DNA of 64,000 bases, from positions 248,001-312,000 of the forward strand of contig JACTAT010000050.1 in assembly GCA_014526335.1 (NCBI GenBank), read 5' to 3'. The position numbers and the translations under genes were made by a program. The stretch's first letter is position 1. The number at the start of each line of letters is the position of its first letter. Source of the DNA: Chrysaora quinquecirrha. Lineage: Eukaryota > Cnidaria > Scyphozoa > Semaeostomeae > Pelagiidae. This document shows, one piece after another, positions 33,030 to 42,739 of this stretch. The notes under the pieces were generated by a model. The model did not search any database. It saw nothing but the letters and a program-made list of their open reading frames with translations, and had not been told where the DNA came from.

Positions 33030-33631
33030 CTACTTTCTATTATTTAATAGTTTATTTTCAAGGCTAGTCTTTTTCAATTTTTTTTGCTGTCTTTCTCTTT
33101 CTCTTGCTTCTTCCATCAATCTCTTTCTTTTTTGCCATTTTATAAATTCTTTCAAATCCTCCATGTCTGACTTTCTCTTCTTTGCCTTCTCCCTCCTCCT
33201 TCTCTCAATATCTCTCTCACTCTCGCTCTCTTCGCAACTCTCTCCCTCTTGCCTACACTCCACACTTTCACTAACTCCCTCTTCTACGACCTCTATCTCG
33301 CTCTCTTCTCCATCATCAACTTCCTTTTCGACTATAGAGTCTACTGCCGTTTCTAATTCATTCTTTTTCTCTTCTTCTCCTTCCTTTCAGGCCACCTCAT
33401 CTGCATTTCCTTGATATTTATAGGCTTCCTGCCAATTCTTTGTTTGGGAATTGTTATTGCCAATCTACTTTCATTTTTATCAATCAACTTATCCACCACA
33501 TTCTCTATGGTGGATAAGGCAGGAGTTTTGCTTGAATCTATGACTGTCGAAGCAAGATCAGCTAACGGCTGTTTTAACTCTTTTTTGGTTTCTTCAATGA
33601 TTTCCTGCATATTATTGATTGCAGCCTCCAT
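33030..33631 (-). pseudogene. Coiled-coil, charged protein, frameshifted
   Basis: A start at 33631 (MEAAINNMQEIIEETKKEL) directly follows a 'tttttctag' acceptor, so this may be an internal exon rather than a first one. Residues 1-80 are helical. Near 33380 the frame changes, and an acid-rich stretch ('ESEIEVVEEGVSESVECRQ') passes into an Arg/Glu/Lys-rich coil ('RERQQKKLKKTSLENKLL') ending at 33030. About 200 residues in total. Probably nuclear or scaffold-like; no family recognised. Confidence 0.4.
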
Positions 33632-33721
33632 GAATTCTAGAAAAATAAAAAACGTATATTTAATATTACATTAACATTTCAAACAGCATGAAAAATAAAT
33701 ACACGAATAAATATAGAACGT

Positions 33722-33853
33722 TTAAAAGTACATGCGATCTCCTATCCTTATAATTTTTCCATTCAATTCAAATTTATCATAACAACCACCCTGTTTTAAT
33801 GCATGTATATTTGCAATTTCAGTTTTGAATTTTTGTTTTATTGACAAATCCAT
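33722..33853 (-). CDS. Small ORF, 43 residues, start overlapping the previous stop
   Basis: The ATG at 33853-33851 shares one base with the stop TAA of the frame before it (TAATG). The product is basic and soluble, with 'CYDKFELNGKIIRIGDRMYF' at its end. No family recognised. The overlap is like that of the capsid and protease genes. Confidence 0.35.
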   Translation of the reverse strand: MDLSIKQKFKTEIANIHALKQGGCYDKFELNGKIIRIGDRMYF

Positions 33854-34744
33854 TAAAACAATTCACCTTCTTCAGTCTCTAATGCCGCAGGCGTTATAAT
33901 TTGGAAGCCGTTTTGTTCGATGTTATCCATAAAAAAGTAAAAAAGAACTCTTAATAAAATGTTCTACCAATATTTCAAACATATAATAATTTTACCCATG
34001 CATTTTTCTAATACTCACCATGTTCTTGGTTATTGGCATTCACTTCCGTATTTTGCGTTATTACTTCTTCTTCTTCATCAATGACGACTATGATTCAAAG
34101 AAGAAAATATAACTAAAAGAACTAAACAAATTTTTTAAAAATTAAAAATGAACATTACTAACGTAAATTAAATTTTACCTTCAATCTCTTCATGCGGCTC
34201 TCTATTACTAGTCTCGTGCTTCTTTTTTGCCTTTAGATCAAACTGTGTTTGCTTCTTTAATAAGTTGCTGATTTTTGAATTAAACTCGAAGATGCCAATC
34301 ATTTGGCTTTTGGTTTCCTCTCTCCTCCAGCCCAGTTTTTTTAACAAAAGTTTCTTTAATTCACGATCTAAATCCTATAAAAGAAAATTTTCTAAGTTAT
34401 ATAACACTAATGCCAATTTTTATTAATATTAAAACCTAAGAACTCAATATGAAACTTACATCTATAAAGGCACCATCTTTGAAAACTTTTGCTTTCTGGA
34501 TCTTAAAGCACAGCAACGCTATATTAAATCTTCTCTTGTCGAAACAGAAAGGCAAAAGCAGCTCACTTTTGCTGTAATCCATTAGTTCTTTTGTGACATA
34601 GCGAAACAGACAATTCATTACATTTTCTTTTTGCTGTACATCGAAGAAAAGCAATAACTTCATCTCTTCCGCCATTTTAACAAGCTTATTAAATGGAGAC
34701 TCTTCTTCCTTCAAAATATCATTAAGATGTAGTTCTTTAGCCAT
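33853..34744 (-). CDS. Spliced gene of the virus-like block
   Basis: Exon 1 (34744-34460) begins MAKELHLNDILKEEESPF and ends at a GTAAGT donor. Exon 2 (34374-34179) follows a 'tttatag' acceptor and ends at GTAAAA ('LKKLLLKKLGWRREETKSQ'). Exon 3 (34087-34019) is acidic ('VVIDEEEEVITQNTEVN') and ends at GTGAGT. A last coding stretch (33930-33853, DNIEQNGFQIITPAAL) closes with TAA, but its acceptor is unclear and it could be a separate mini-ORF with its own ATG at 33930. About 205 residues. No family recognised. Phases of exons 1-3 fit. A PBX-MEIS-like site lies about 60 bp upstream. Clear introns in a Polinton-type block are unusual. Confidence 0.5.
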
Positions 34745-34802
34745 GACAAAGTGAAATAAACCTGAAACTCAAAATAAGATGAATTATATATTTGAATATG
34801 AT

Positions 34803-34818
34803 TGATTGATAGCTGTCA
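34803..34818. promoter_or_regulatory. PBX-MEIS-like site, one mismatch
   Basis: TGATTGATAG (34803-34812) is followed at once by CTGTCA (34813-34818); an extra TGATTGAT starts at 34799. It lies about 60 bp upstream of the - strand start at 34744. Same design as the five other sites in the block, with one base off the composite. Confidence 0.5.
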
Positions 34819-35249
34819 TCTTTTGATATTAAATTACATATGTTATAATTCAAATTCAACAAAGCTTGACTTATATGTTTGATAAATCAAACACGAACTT
34901 AACGGGGCCTTGATGAGCAGCATTATCTGTCTACCAAGGGTCTTCTGTGTTCAAGAGTTTCTCATACATAGAAAAGTCTTCAGCCACCTGTTCTGAAACT
35001 CACCGAAAACGGCTGTTGTAACGAACGGCCTACTTTTCCCGCCCTGTATGAGGGTTCTACACAGCCTCTCATGACATTGGCCAGAGCATTAGTCAATAGC
35101 CTTTTGAGCCTGAGAGGGGTGGTGTTGATTAAACAGTTATATATGTCAAACAACTATATACCGAAAAATTTATAAACTTTTTTTCATTTTTTTAGTTCAC
35201 TCTGAGAATTGCCAATAGAGAACAAGAAAGGGATTACGATTCTCACTTC

Positions 35250-35513
35250 ATGCCGTGCAAAGAAGAGTGGGATCTAAGTCCAGACGAAAAAATAAAATTC
35301 AACAGATGCAGCAGACAAATTCAGGGTCTATCATATGAGCCGGCTGAAAACACTGCTGATGGATATTGTGGCGACCATCTACAGTTGTTGAAATTTCTTT
35401 GCGAAAAAGAAAACGTGAACAAGGTTTATTACTTTTCTAGAATCGGAAAATACATGTTCGAAAAAAAAGCATTCAGAATACCGTCAGCAAATATTGCTCC
35501 TATTTTTTAAGCT
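35250..35513 (+). CDS. Possible exon, unrecognised
   Basis: A '...ttttttag' acceptor near 35194 opens an in-frame stretch (REQERDYDSHFMPCKEEW) that continues to a stop at 35511. It contains 'GYCGDHLQLLKFLCEKENV', then basic and hydrophobic residues. Codon use looks coding-like, but there is no known domain and no partner exon was found. The frame is still readable for about 45 codons after the stop, so it may be a decayed gene. Confidence 0.3.
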
Positions 35514-35904
35514 TTCAACATAGATCGCCTTTGGTGCAGAGGCAGCTGCACAAAAACATATTTAATTTTGAAGTTCTTGGAGTTCCTTTTCGACTGGCAG
35601 GGGAGTGCTTCATTCCGGCCATACAAGTATCAAAAGCCGATCAGATCTGATTTGTGGCAGGTTTTCAACGTTATAAATTAAAAACAAATTAAATTGAACT
35701 TCTTAAATTTGGACATTTATTCTATCTATTACTTCATAGTTTTGTTTCATAGTTTATTCTTTTATAAGAAAAATCATATCTTTAATATATTCCTTTTTCA
35801 TATCTTTTTGACTCATATCTCATTTATTTCAAACTCAATAAATTCATAAAATTGAAATAAGAAATAAATACGAAGCATAAAAAAATAATAAATTAATAGT
35901 AGAA

Positions 35905-36420
35905 AAGCATAGAATTAGAATTACTAGAATTGCCAGTTCAACCACTTTTCACAAAGAGGAAAGTCAGAATATGCTAGTATCGCCAGACAGTCAGACTGGG
36001 ATTGACACGTTTTTTCAAATTTATGACTTTGCCAGGAATTGCAGTATCGCTACTTTTCCCAGTAGAAAAAACGCAGAATTAGAATTACTAGAATCGCCAG
36101 TTCAACCACTTTTCACAAAGACGAAAGTCAGAATATGCTAGTATCGCCAGACATTTTCTAGACAAGCTAGTCAGACTGGGATTGACACGTTTTTTCAAGT
36201 TTCTGACTTTGCCAGGAATTGCAGTATCGCTAGTTTTCCGGGTAGAAAAAGCGCAGAATTAGAATTACTAGAATAGCCAGTTCAACGACTTTTCACAAAG
36301 ACGAAAGTCAGAATATGCTAGTATCGCCAGACATTTTCTAGACAAGCTAGTCAGACTGGGATTGACACGTTTTTTCAAGTTTCTGACTTCGCCAGGAATT
36401 GCAGTATTGCTAGTTTTACC
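35905..36420. repeat. Three tandem copies of a 160-183 bp unit
   Basis: Each copy contains 'gcagaattagaattactaga', 'ccacttttcacaaaga.gaaa', 'agtatcgccagacat', 'gactgggattgacacg' and 'gccaggaattgcagtat'. Copies 2 and 3 (about 36067-36245 and 36246-36420) differ at few positions. Copy 1 lacks about 20 bases ('tttctagacaagctag'). No coding capacity: a satellite-like array. Confidence 0.85.
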
Positions 36421-36715
36421 AACAATTTGAAAATGGAAAAATAGAATAGCATAGATAAAATAAAAAGTCGAACATAAACAGAAAAAAATAAAAAGGTAAA
36501 ACTACTAATACTATTTAAGTAACTAAAAACATAAACTAAAATAGAACAAAGGGAAAGAAGGTTCTAAAACAAAGTAGCGAATCTTGAAAATAAAACTGCC
36601 ATATAACTGTAAAAAGTAATAACATTTTAATATAAAAGCTATAAATTAATTATTAAAACTATAATAATCAAATAAAAGATATTTCGAACTGAAATATAAC
36701 AGATATAGTTACTTA

Positions 36716-36848
36716 CTTGCACAAAATGAACACATCCTTCTTCTTCGCCTTCTTGAAACTTATGAAATAAAAACTCTCTTACCTTGTCATATGACTTTCT
36801 CACAACAGTAATTCTGTACCTTGTTTTTTTTGTTCGTATTGGATACAT
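36716..36848 (-). CDS. Possible single exon
   Basis: The - strand frame MYPIRTKKTRYRITVVRKS continues with 'KFQEGEEEGCVHFVQ' to a GTAAGT donor at about 36716. The donor is good, but I found neither a second exon nor a domain. The region below is AT-rich. Confidence 0.25.
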
Positions 36849-37094
36849 TCATCTTTCATCATATGGGATGCATCTGGGATACATTTGTCATATTACTTCT
36901 TTGGGTTACCCTCCAATCTGTAAAATAATCTTTTCTACTAGACTAGTGGTTTATCATATTGCTTTTTACTCAAATTCGCTGGTTTTTTGTTACAACCGAA
37001 ATAGAAAGGCTTCTCTTGTTACATTTTGTGAAAAATGATTACAGAGGAAACCCCTCAAACGTTTTTACAGTTTAAAATTTTTTAATTATTCAAG

Positions 37095-37300
37095 AAAAAC
37101 TTGGAATTTGCTCGATTCAACGGCGCTAGCAAAAGACTTAAAAAAAATTATTCGACAAAAAACTAGGAATTTGCACGATTCAATGGCGCTAGAAAAAATT
37201 ATTCGACCAAAAAACTCAGAATTTGCTCCATTCAACGTCCCCACCCTACACCACCCAAAAAATTTTCAAAATTCTTCGCACAAAAATCTGGAATTTGCTC
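37095..37300. repeat. Short direct repeats of about 50-60 bp
   Basis: The phrase 'aatttgctcgattcaacggcgctag' and its variants recur at about 37104, 37169, 37219 and 37291, each with 'aaaaaattattcgac' or 'aaaaaact' nearby. No gene. The + frame 37108-37380 is a by-product of the repeat. Confidence 0.55.
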
Positions 37301-37699
37301 GTGACCCTATATCTACTACTATATTTTTTCCCATTGTTGTGATCCATTGTTCAATTACACAAGGAAGGCTCTTTCCTTAGGCCACCTAGTAACTTGGTCC
37401 TTTTTTGATCAACGCCCTTTCTGCCCAGGTAGTGCCTGCCGTATTTTTCTAAATGTTTTGAGAATCTAAGGTTTGTTAAAATTTCAATTTTATCTCGGCT
37501 TCAACAATTTTTTGGTTTGGATTGCGGCCATCTATTTTGTTCCTTTCACTACAAGTACATTGAATCATTGAATCTTTTGTTCTGCAGAAGTTTGTCATAC
37601 TTTCTAAAACGAAGAACCACCTGAAACAACCCAAAAACAGCGAAAATCACGCAACACGACCCATAATCATCTTAAAACCACATAGGATTTTCCATTTTC

Positions 37700-37915
37700 C
37701 GAGGTCAATTATAATGATGATGATGATTCTGATTTCCAAGACAAGAAGATAATAATGATTGCGATGATGACGATGACGATGATGATGATGACTATTATTG
37801 ATATTATGATTTTGACAGCATAATGAGATTTGATAGCATGATGATGGTAATGATGATTATGATCTGACGATGATTATGATTATGATGATGATGATGATGA
37901 TGATGATGATGGTGA
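37700..37915. repeat. (GAT)n-type microsatellite
   Basis: An impure GAT/ATG run with a pure core (atgatgatg...) at about 37876-37910. Frames rich in Met, Ile or Asp through it are not genes. Confidence 0.9.
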
Positions 37916-39110
37916 TAATTATGAAGATGACAACGGCTATAGGTCAACTTCGTTCCCAAGGATATCTGTTGTTGTTGTTGTTATCTCAAACCTCAACACA
38001 TACCCTTGGGACCGGCTTCCAAAATTTGGCAGTTTTTTTGCTTGGAATAATTAGCATAAATTATGTAAATGATTCCAGTCAGTGGCTGTGGCGGCCACAG
38101 CTCTCCAACTCATCAATGAGTTTGGGACGCAGCACAATGTTGTACTTCAGAAACACTTGCTTTCAACAATTCATTTGAAACAGAGTTAACTCATTGAAAC
38201 AAAATGAACAGATAAATGCTTAAAAGGAATCAGTAGAGAGAAATACAAGTTAGCAAGCGCTTGCAGAAGTTTTCATGTTTGTTAATTTTGGAAGTTTCAC
38301 CAAGAGTTCCTGCAAGTCAGAAAGAAATCTTTTTTTTGTGAATTGGTTAGCTAGATTTTCGCTCATTATTGATACAAAACTTCAGTGTTTCCTCTTTTAC
38401 AAGTATTCAAGCATTTTAGGTGAGATCAATTTATTTAAAGCCTGTAGATTTGTTAAAGATTTATAAGTTGAATCACATACATATTTGCTACAAAGAAGTT
38501 TGGCTTTGCTATTGCATGAATGAGATTTCTTCACTTTGAAATTGTGTTCAAAAAATGTTGCAAAAACTGACTTGATGAGAATAAGTTCTAGCCAAAATCT
38601 TAAACATTCTTATTTTCTAAACACGAAACTTTTACTGTTTTAGTTCACTTTGGCTTCTTGAAAATAATTTTTCTTTATCTTTACCTTACCTTGCTTGCTC
38701 AAAATTTTACCGCGGGAAGGCAAGTTTAGGTACTGCTACAAACTTTCTGTAATTTCTTCGTGGAGTAGTTAAACTATAATTCGCCCTTTATCTTTCATTT
38801 TCTGTATATTCTTTCCATTCCAGTTCAGTTCAAAGCAAATTTTAGCTTTTTTTATGTCGGGTAGGAGTGGAACAGCCCCGGGCACAGCAGTTTTGTTTTG
38901 AAATTTCTTTCATTCGGCCGAACGCCATTTCTAATGTATGCGGACAACAAAATTCTATTGTTTGTTCTTAGCCAATCAGAATGCAGAACAGCGAAGCCGG
39001 TTCCAGGGTCAAATATGGGCAGCGCAGTGTTTCCGGAGAGGTTCTATTTGCCCTGGGTACGAGGTTGCACTCAGGTGCCTTTTGACTTGATACCATTCAG
39101 CCTTCTGAAC
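37916..39110. other. No gene seen
   Basis: AT-rich non-coding DNA. The frames 37870-38178, 38275-38466 and 38898-39119 (+) show no domain; the last lies just before the LINE tail and may include decayed LINE sequence. Confidence 0.35.
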
Positions 39111-39129
39111 ATTCGCTAGAGTCTGTGGA

Positions 39130-39437
39130 GGTTAGCTCCCCATGGTTGGGACAATGTCGCTGAAGTACGCAACAGACGTGTTGCAATAGAGGTCTTCAAA
39201 TGTTTGCATAGCCTCTCACCAGAACAATTCTCACACTGTTTCAAGCGTCATCAGCACGGAAGAAATACAAGAGGAAACGATTCAAGCCTTATTTTACCGC
39301 CGATAAGAACAGAAACTGGTAAGCGAACGTTCGCTTTCCAGGGAGCTCAGATTTTTAATAAACTTCCCAAAGACATTCGGGACGAAGAATCTCTTGTGCG
39401 CTTTAAGCACAAACTTAGCTTTCATAATGGACTTTAA
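39130..39437 (+). pseudogene. C-terminal tail of a LINE reverse transcriptase
   Basis: The frame reads 'GWDNVAEVRNRRVAIEVFKC', 'LHSLSPEQFSH', then 'RTETGKRTFAFQGAQIFNKL' and 'DEESLVRFKHKL', ending at 39437. This is the standard end of CR1/L2-like ORF2 proteins (consensus 'R.R..T..G.RSF.....WN.LP..IR...S...FK..LK'). The rest is missing upstream, as expected of a 5'-truncated copy. An ATT-type run at 39555-39590 downstream may be its 3' tail. Confidence 0.75.
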
Positions 39438-40006
39438 TTAAATAGTTTTGAACACAGTTTTAACTTCTATGTAATTTTTAATTTATTTTATCGTTTTTCA
39501 TTTAACAGGTCTTGACTGATAACAGAATTTTAATTCTGAACAAGTAAACCTGTATTATTATTACTTATTATTATTATTATTATTATTAGAATTATTTTTA
39601 TCATATATTAAATCAAGATCAATTGATTTTTATTTCGTTCCATTTTTTATTACTTTTCGTTCCATTGTTTTAACATTTCAGGAAATAACCAGCTTGCTAT
39701 TAGTGGTAAATCATATCCGCGGCTACAAGACATGCACGTACAGGGGAGAGGCTATTACCATGGCAACCGCGGAGGAGCCCCTACTGACACCAAGGTATAC
39801 TGTGCAGTTGATATGGTTCGTAAAGACATAGAGAATTTTCCCAATTTTGCCTTTGAAAAGTACTCCTTCATGAGTTTTTCCAAATTTTTTAGAAAAAAAT
39901 GATGTTAGCGCTAATTAAACAGAGATAGAGCATTAATTTATATACGAGTGAACATTTTTGGTTTACACTTCTGATATTAATTAATGCTCTATCTGCTCTA
40001 TAACCT

Positions 40007-40403
40007 TTAAGAGGGATTTGTATACATTTTTCCCCCTGCTACCTTTTTAGCAGGGGGAGAATCGTTTTTATTCTCTTCTTTCCTCTCCTCTTCCTCTCTG
40101 CGTCTTTTTAAGCTCTCCTCCGGTTGACCATTATCAGTACTTGATATTGATGTGACTTCGTACTTGATATTGATGTGACTCTGATCTCTGTCCAAAAAAT
40201 CATATTAAGGCTAAGTAACTGTTCTTAAGGGCAATTCCAGAAAACATAAACCTCATATGGTCAGATATGTTGGAGCAGTATAAGGCTGGGGGATTAAATT
40301 GTCCCTCCTGGCACAAAGAAACAGGGATTCTATTGTTTATTATGCTATTGATAGCGTATAGTCCAGGTTTTTTAGACATTACTAGACTTCTGTTTGGGGC
40401 CAT
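40007..40403 (-). pseudogene. Unrecognised reading frame near the second capsid locus
   Basis: MAPNRSLVMSKKPGLYAINS opens at 40403 and stops at 40200. The reading resumes at once in the same direction with 'DRDQSHINIKYEVTSIS' and ends in a charged nuclear-type tail ('ESLKRRREEEERKEE') at 40007. A single break would join about 130 residues. Its position beside the capsid gene suggests a member of that element, but there is no domain evidence. Confidence 0.3.
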
Positions 40404-40864
40404 TGCAGGGAAGCCATGGCGTGCGTTGTAAACCTTAAGATGCCCAAACAGTTCAAGTCATTTACAGTCGCTACGGGACAATAATGCCCTGTCATTGGCA
40501 CTCCTCAACTAATTGAATTGGCACGTTGCATTGCCACTTTTCAGCTAACTGGACTGCACAACAGAATGGTGTCTTTGAGCATAGAGTATTAAATATTATT
40601 ACATTTTGTTAGATTTGAGAAAACAACTATTTACCGAAACTTCTGTATCCTGTTTCAATTCCTATCGGCGAAATGAAATTTTTTATTCTTGGCAATATGA
40701 AAAACCTCTTTTTTGAAGGACTTAAGTGACTCTCCTCTTTCCCATATAAGTTCCTGCATTGAAATGAATGCAAAAGATTTCATGAAGCATGTTTCAATGT
40801 CTAATATTTAAACATTATATGTATGGATACAACGGTAGGATGCAAGTCACGCAACCTAGCACAG

Positions 40865-40884
40865 TGACGTCATCAGTGACGTCA
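40865..40884. promoter_or_regulatory. Two CRE (CREB/ATF) palindromes
   Basis: TGACGTCA occurs exactly at 40865-40872 and 40877-40884, separated by four bases. A degraded third copy, 'agtgacttcatca', is near 40962. They lie upstream of the TATA box at 41125, so they may form an enhancer or promoter for the transcript starting there. Confidence 0.6.
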
Positions 40885-41124
40885 TCAGGTCGCGCTATCG
40901 TGCGACGGTTTTTATTGATCTAGCGTGCTGGTTTCTCCAACCTCAAGAATTCTCAAACTCCAGTGACTTCATCAACTAGCGCTATAACGGAATAGTTTCT
41001 CCAACCTCGTTTTCAAGAGTTCTTACAATGCAGCACACTTGTCTGAAACCACTAGCCTCGTGTCCAATTTAACAACCTTTACAATCGGTTTGACTCTAGA
41101 AGTTTCCAGAAGAAGGGAAAGTCT

Positions 41125-41132
41125 CTATAAAA
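41125..41132 (+). promoter_or_regulatory. TATA box
   Basis: TATAAAAG on the + strand, 42 bases before the ATG at 41167 and about 240 bases after the paired CRE sites. Spacing fits a short 5' leader. Confidence 0.5.
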
Positions 41133-41166
41133 GAGATGATAAGAAACGTTAAGTTAATAGATTAAA

Positions 41167-41241
41167 ATGGGTGCTGGTTCAAGTACAGCAGCTGCTTATT
41201 TGATGTTTGGCATAGACCATGGAGTAGAAGAAGAAATATAA
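41167..41241 (+). CDS. 24-residue ORF with myristoylation-type start
   Basis: The ATG has strong context (aaaATGG). The peptide starts MGAGSS, matching the N-myristoylation signal (M-G-x-x-x-S/T), and ends in an acidic tail (VEEEI). It could also be the first exon of a longer gene, but no donor is obvious before the stop. Supported by the TATA box upstream. It lies on the strand opposite the capsid gene. Confidence 0.3.
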   Translation: MGAGSSTAAAYLMFGIDHGVEEEI

Positions 41242-41369
41242 TCCATAATTACCAATATCATCCATAATCATTATCGATATCGTTATATACCCATATTGTT
41301 ATATCATCCATAAATTACCGATCTCGAATGACGTTTTTATGACTATCAATTTGAATGACCCTATCAAAT

Positions 41370-42609
41370 TCACCCGAAATTAAAATGTATCAAACTGTCA
41401 ACAGCTTTTGCGAAATTTATACTCAATCTCAGATTACCCTCTCTTTTAAGCAAATATTGCTCATCTGCACAGTTTCCTTTTGGTGTCAAATCAAACCCAT
41501 AGATTGCCAGTCCTTGTTTGAATCTATCGTAATCAATTAGGCTAGGTGAATTATTCAAGCCAGTCACCAAGCGACTGTAGGCATCAAAGTAATCATCATC
41601 ATCATAATTCAATCCAAGAGGTGGGGTAATTTCTTGATTGTCAACAGTCACTTGAATGGCAGAAACAGAAACAGGTTCAAACTCAAATGGATTTCCTTCA
41701 TCCACACCATTGAATGATGAATTATCGACCAGCGCAAAAAACAATCTGTTTGGTATCTTTCCATTGAACACATTATCTTGAACCCAACTGGTTGTTGCGG
41801 CATTTATTAAGTAGCTTGCCATGTGAGGTTGACACACTGGGTAAATTGCGTTAGTTTTCATCAGCGTTCTTTCAATTCCTTTCAATACATCATCTTTAAC
41901 ATGTATGTGACGAAGCACCAGTTTCACTTCGGAAATTTACAGACGTGAAGTGTTTCCAGTCTTCCTCATCGAACAAAACACATCACCATTGAAGACGAAC
42001 ACCAGGCAACAAGTATTTGCTTTGATTGCAAATGTTAACATGAGGTTTTGTCAACACTTCAACCTTTTCACTATCATCAAATGGTGCAGATCTTGCATTT
42101 AAGCCCAGATTTGTTGATGCTGATGTGGTTGTTGGAAAACCAACATTTTCTTTACCAATCCTATCACTGACCCAGTTTGTCATTTTCAAATAGTTTTAAG
42201 CTCTGGTTTCATCAAACGTTAGAATTGTTTCAAAGTAATATTGGTAGGCATACATTCCATTTGCTTCTGTGACGGGAGTGTCATTCAAAACCAACTCTAT
42301 CTGCTTCCACATGGATTGACCAATATTATTTATTACTCCGGCAAATTCTGTGGTGGTTTTTCCAATATCACTTCCATCGACTCTTTTAATAGCCAGAGTT
42401 GAGACGAAATAAGAATGATTCAAGCCAATCATATGATCAGGCTGAGCAGGAATGTCAAACACAACAGTTTGTTTTGAGGCATTGAGAGCAGCAGTTTGTG
42501 GAAAATATTCAACATCTTTAAACGGCTTGACATCGTTTTGAATTACTGGTGAGCAGAATAAATCCCAAATTTCACTAGGACATTCAGTATATTCTGGCTT
42601 TATGCTCAT
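41370..42609 (-). pseudogene. Second major capsid protein gene (F54H12.2-like), broken
   Basis: The start at 42609 (MSIKPEYTECPSEIWDLFCS) leads into 'YFVSTLAIKRVDGSDIG', 'INNIGQSMWKQIELVLNDTP' and 'YAYQYYFETILTF', the N-terminal strands of F54H12.2-like capsid proteins. A stop at about 42196 is followed by 42189-41983 (including 'VNICNQSKYLLPGVRLQW'), a break around 41980-41930, then 41927-41370: 'KLVLRHIHVKDDVLKGIE', 'KIPNRLFFALVDNSSFNG', 'AIYGFDLTPKG' and a C-terminal 'GNLRLSINFAKAVD'. All are family hallmarks. About 410 codons with at least two breaks. Its sequence is clearly different from the 8.7-kb capsid gene, so it comes from another element lineage. Confidence 0.75.
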
Positions 42610-42724
42610 TGTTGCAAATTCTTCTTCAACAGTTTCTTCAACAAAGTTTTTCTCAAATCAGGTTGCTTAGCTTTCTTAGCTCGTCCTTTCTTCACCGACT
42701 GCTTAGGTATGAATATCCCTCTCA
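42605..42724 (-). CDS. Small basic protein ahead of the capsid gene
   Basis: The ATG at 42724 opens 39 codons beginning MRGIFIPKQSVKKGRAKKAK, ending where the capsid gene starts (the capsid ATG overlaps its last codons in another frame). Nearly one third of its residues are Lys or Arg. Small basic DNA-binding proteins often neighbour this capsid family. Confidence 0.4.
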
Positions 42725-42739
42725 TGGTGCCTTCTTTTA

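Noticed and set aside
35905..36420. Regular repeats resembling a CRISPR array
   Set aside because: Units are 160-183 bp, adjacent, without unique spacers, in animal DNA; this is a tandem satellite.
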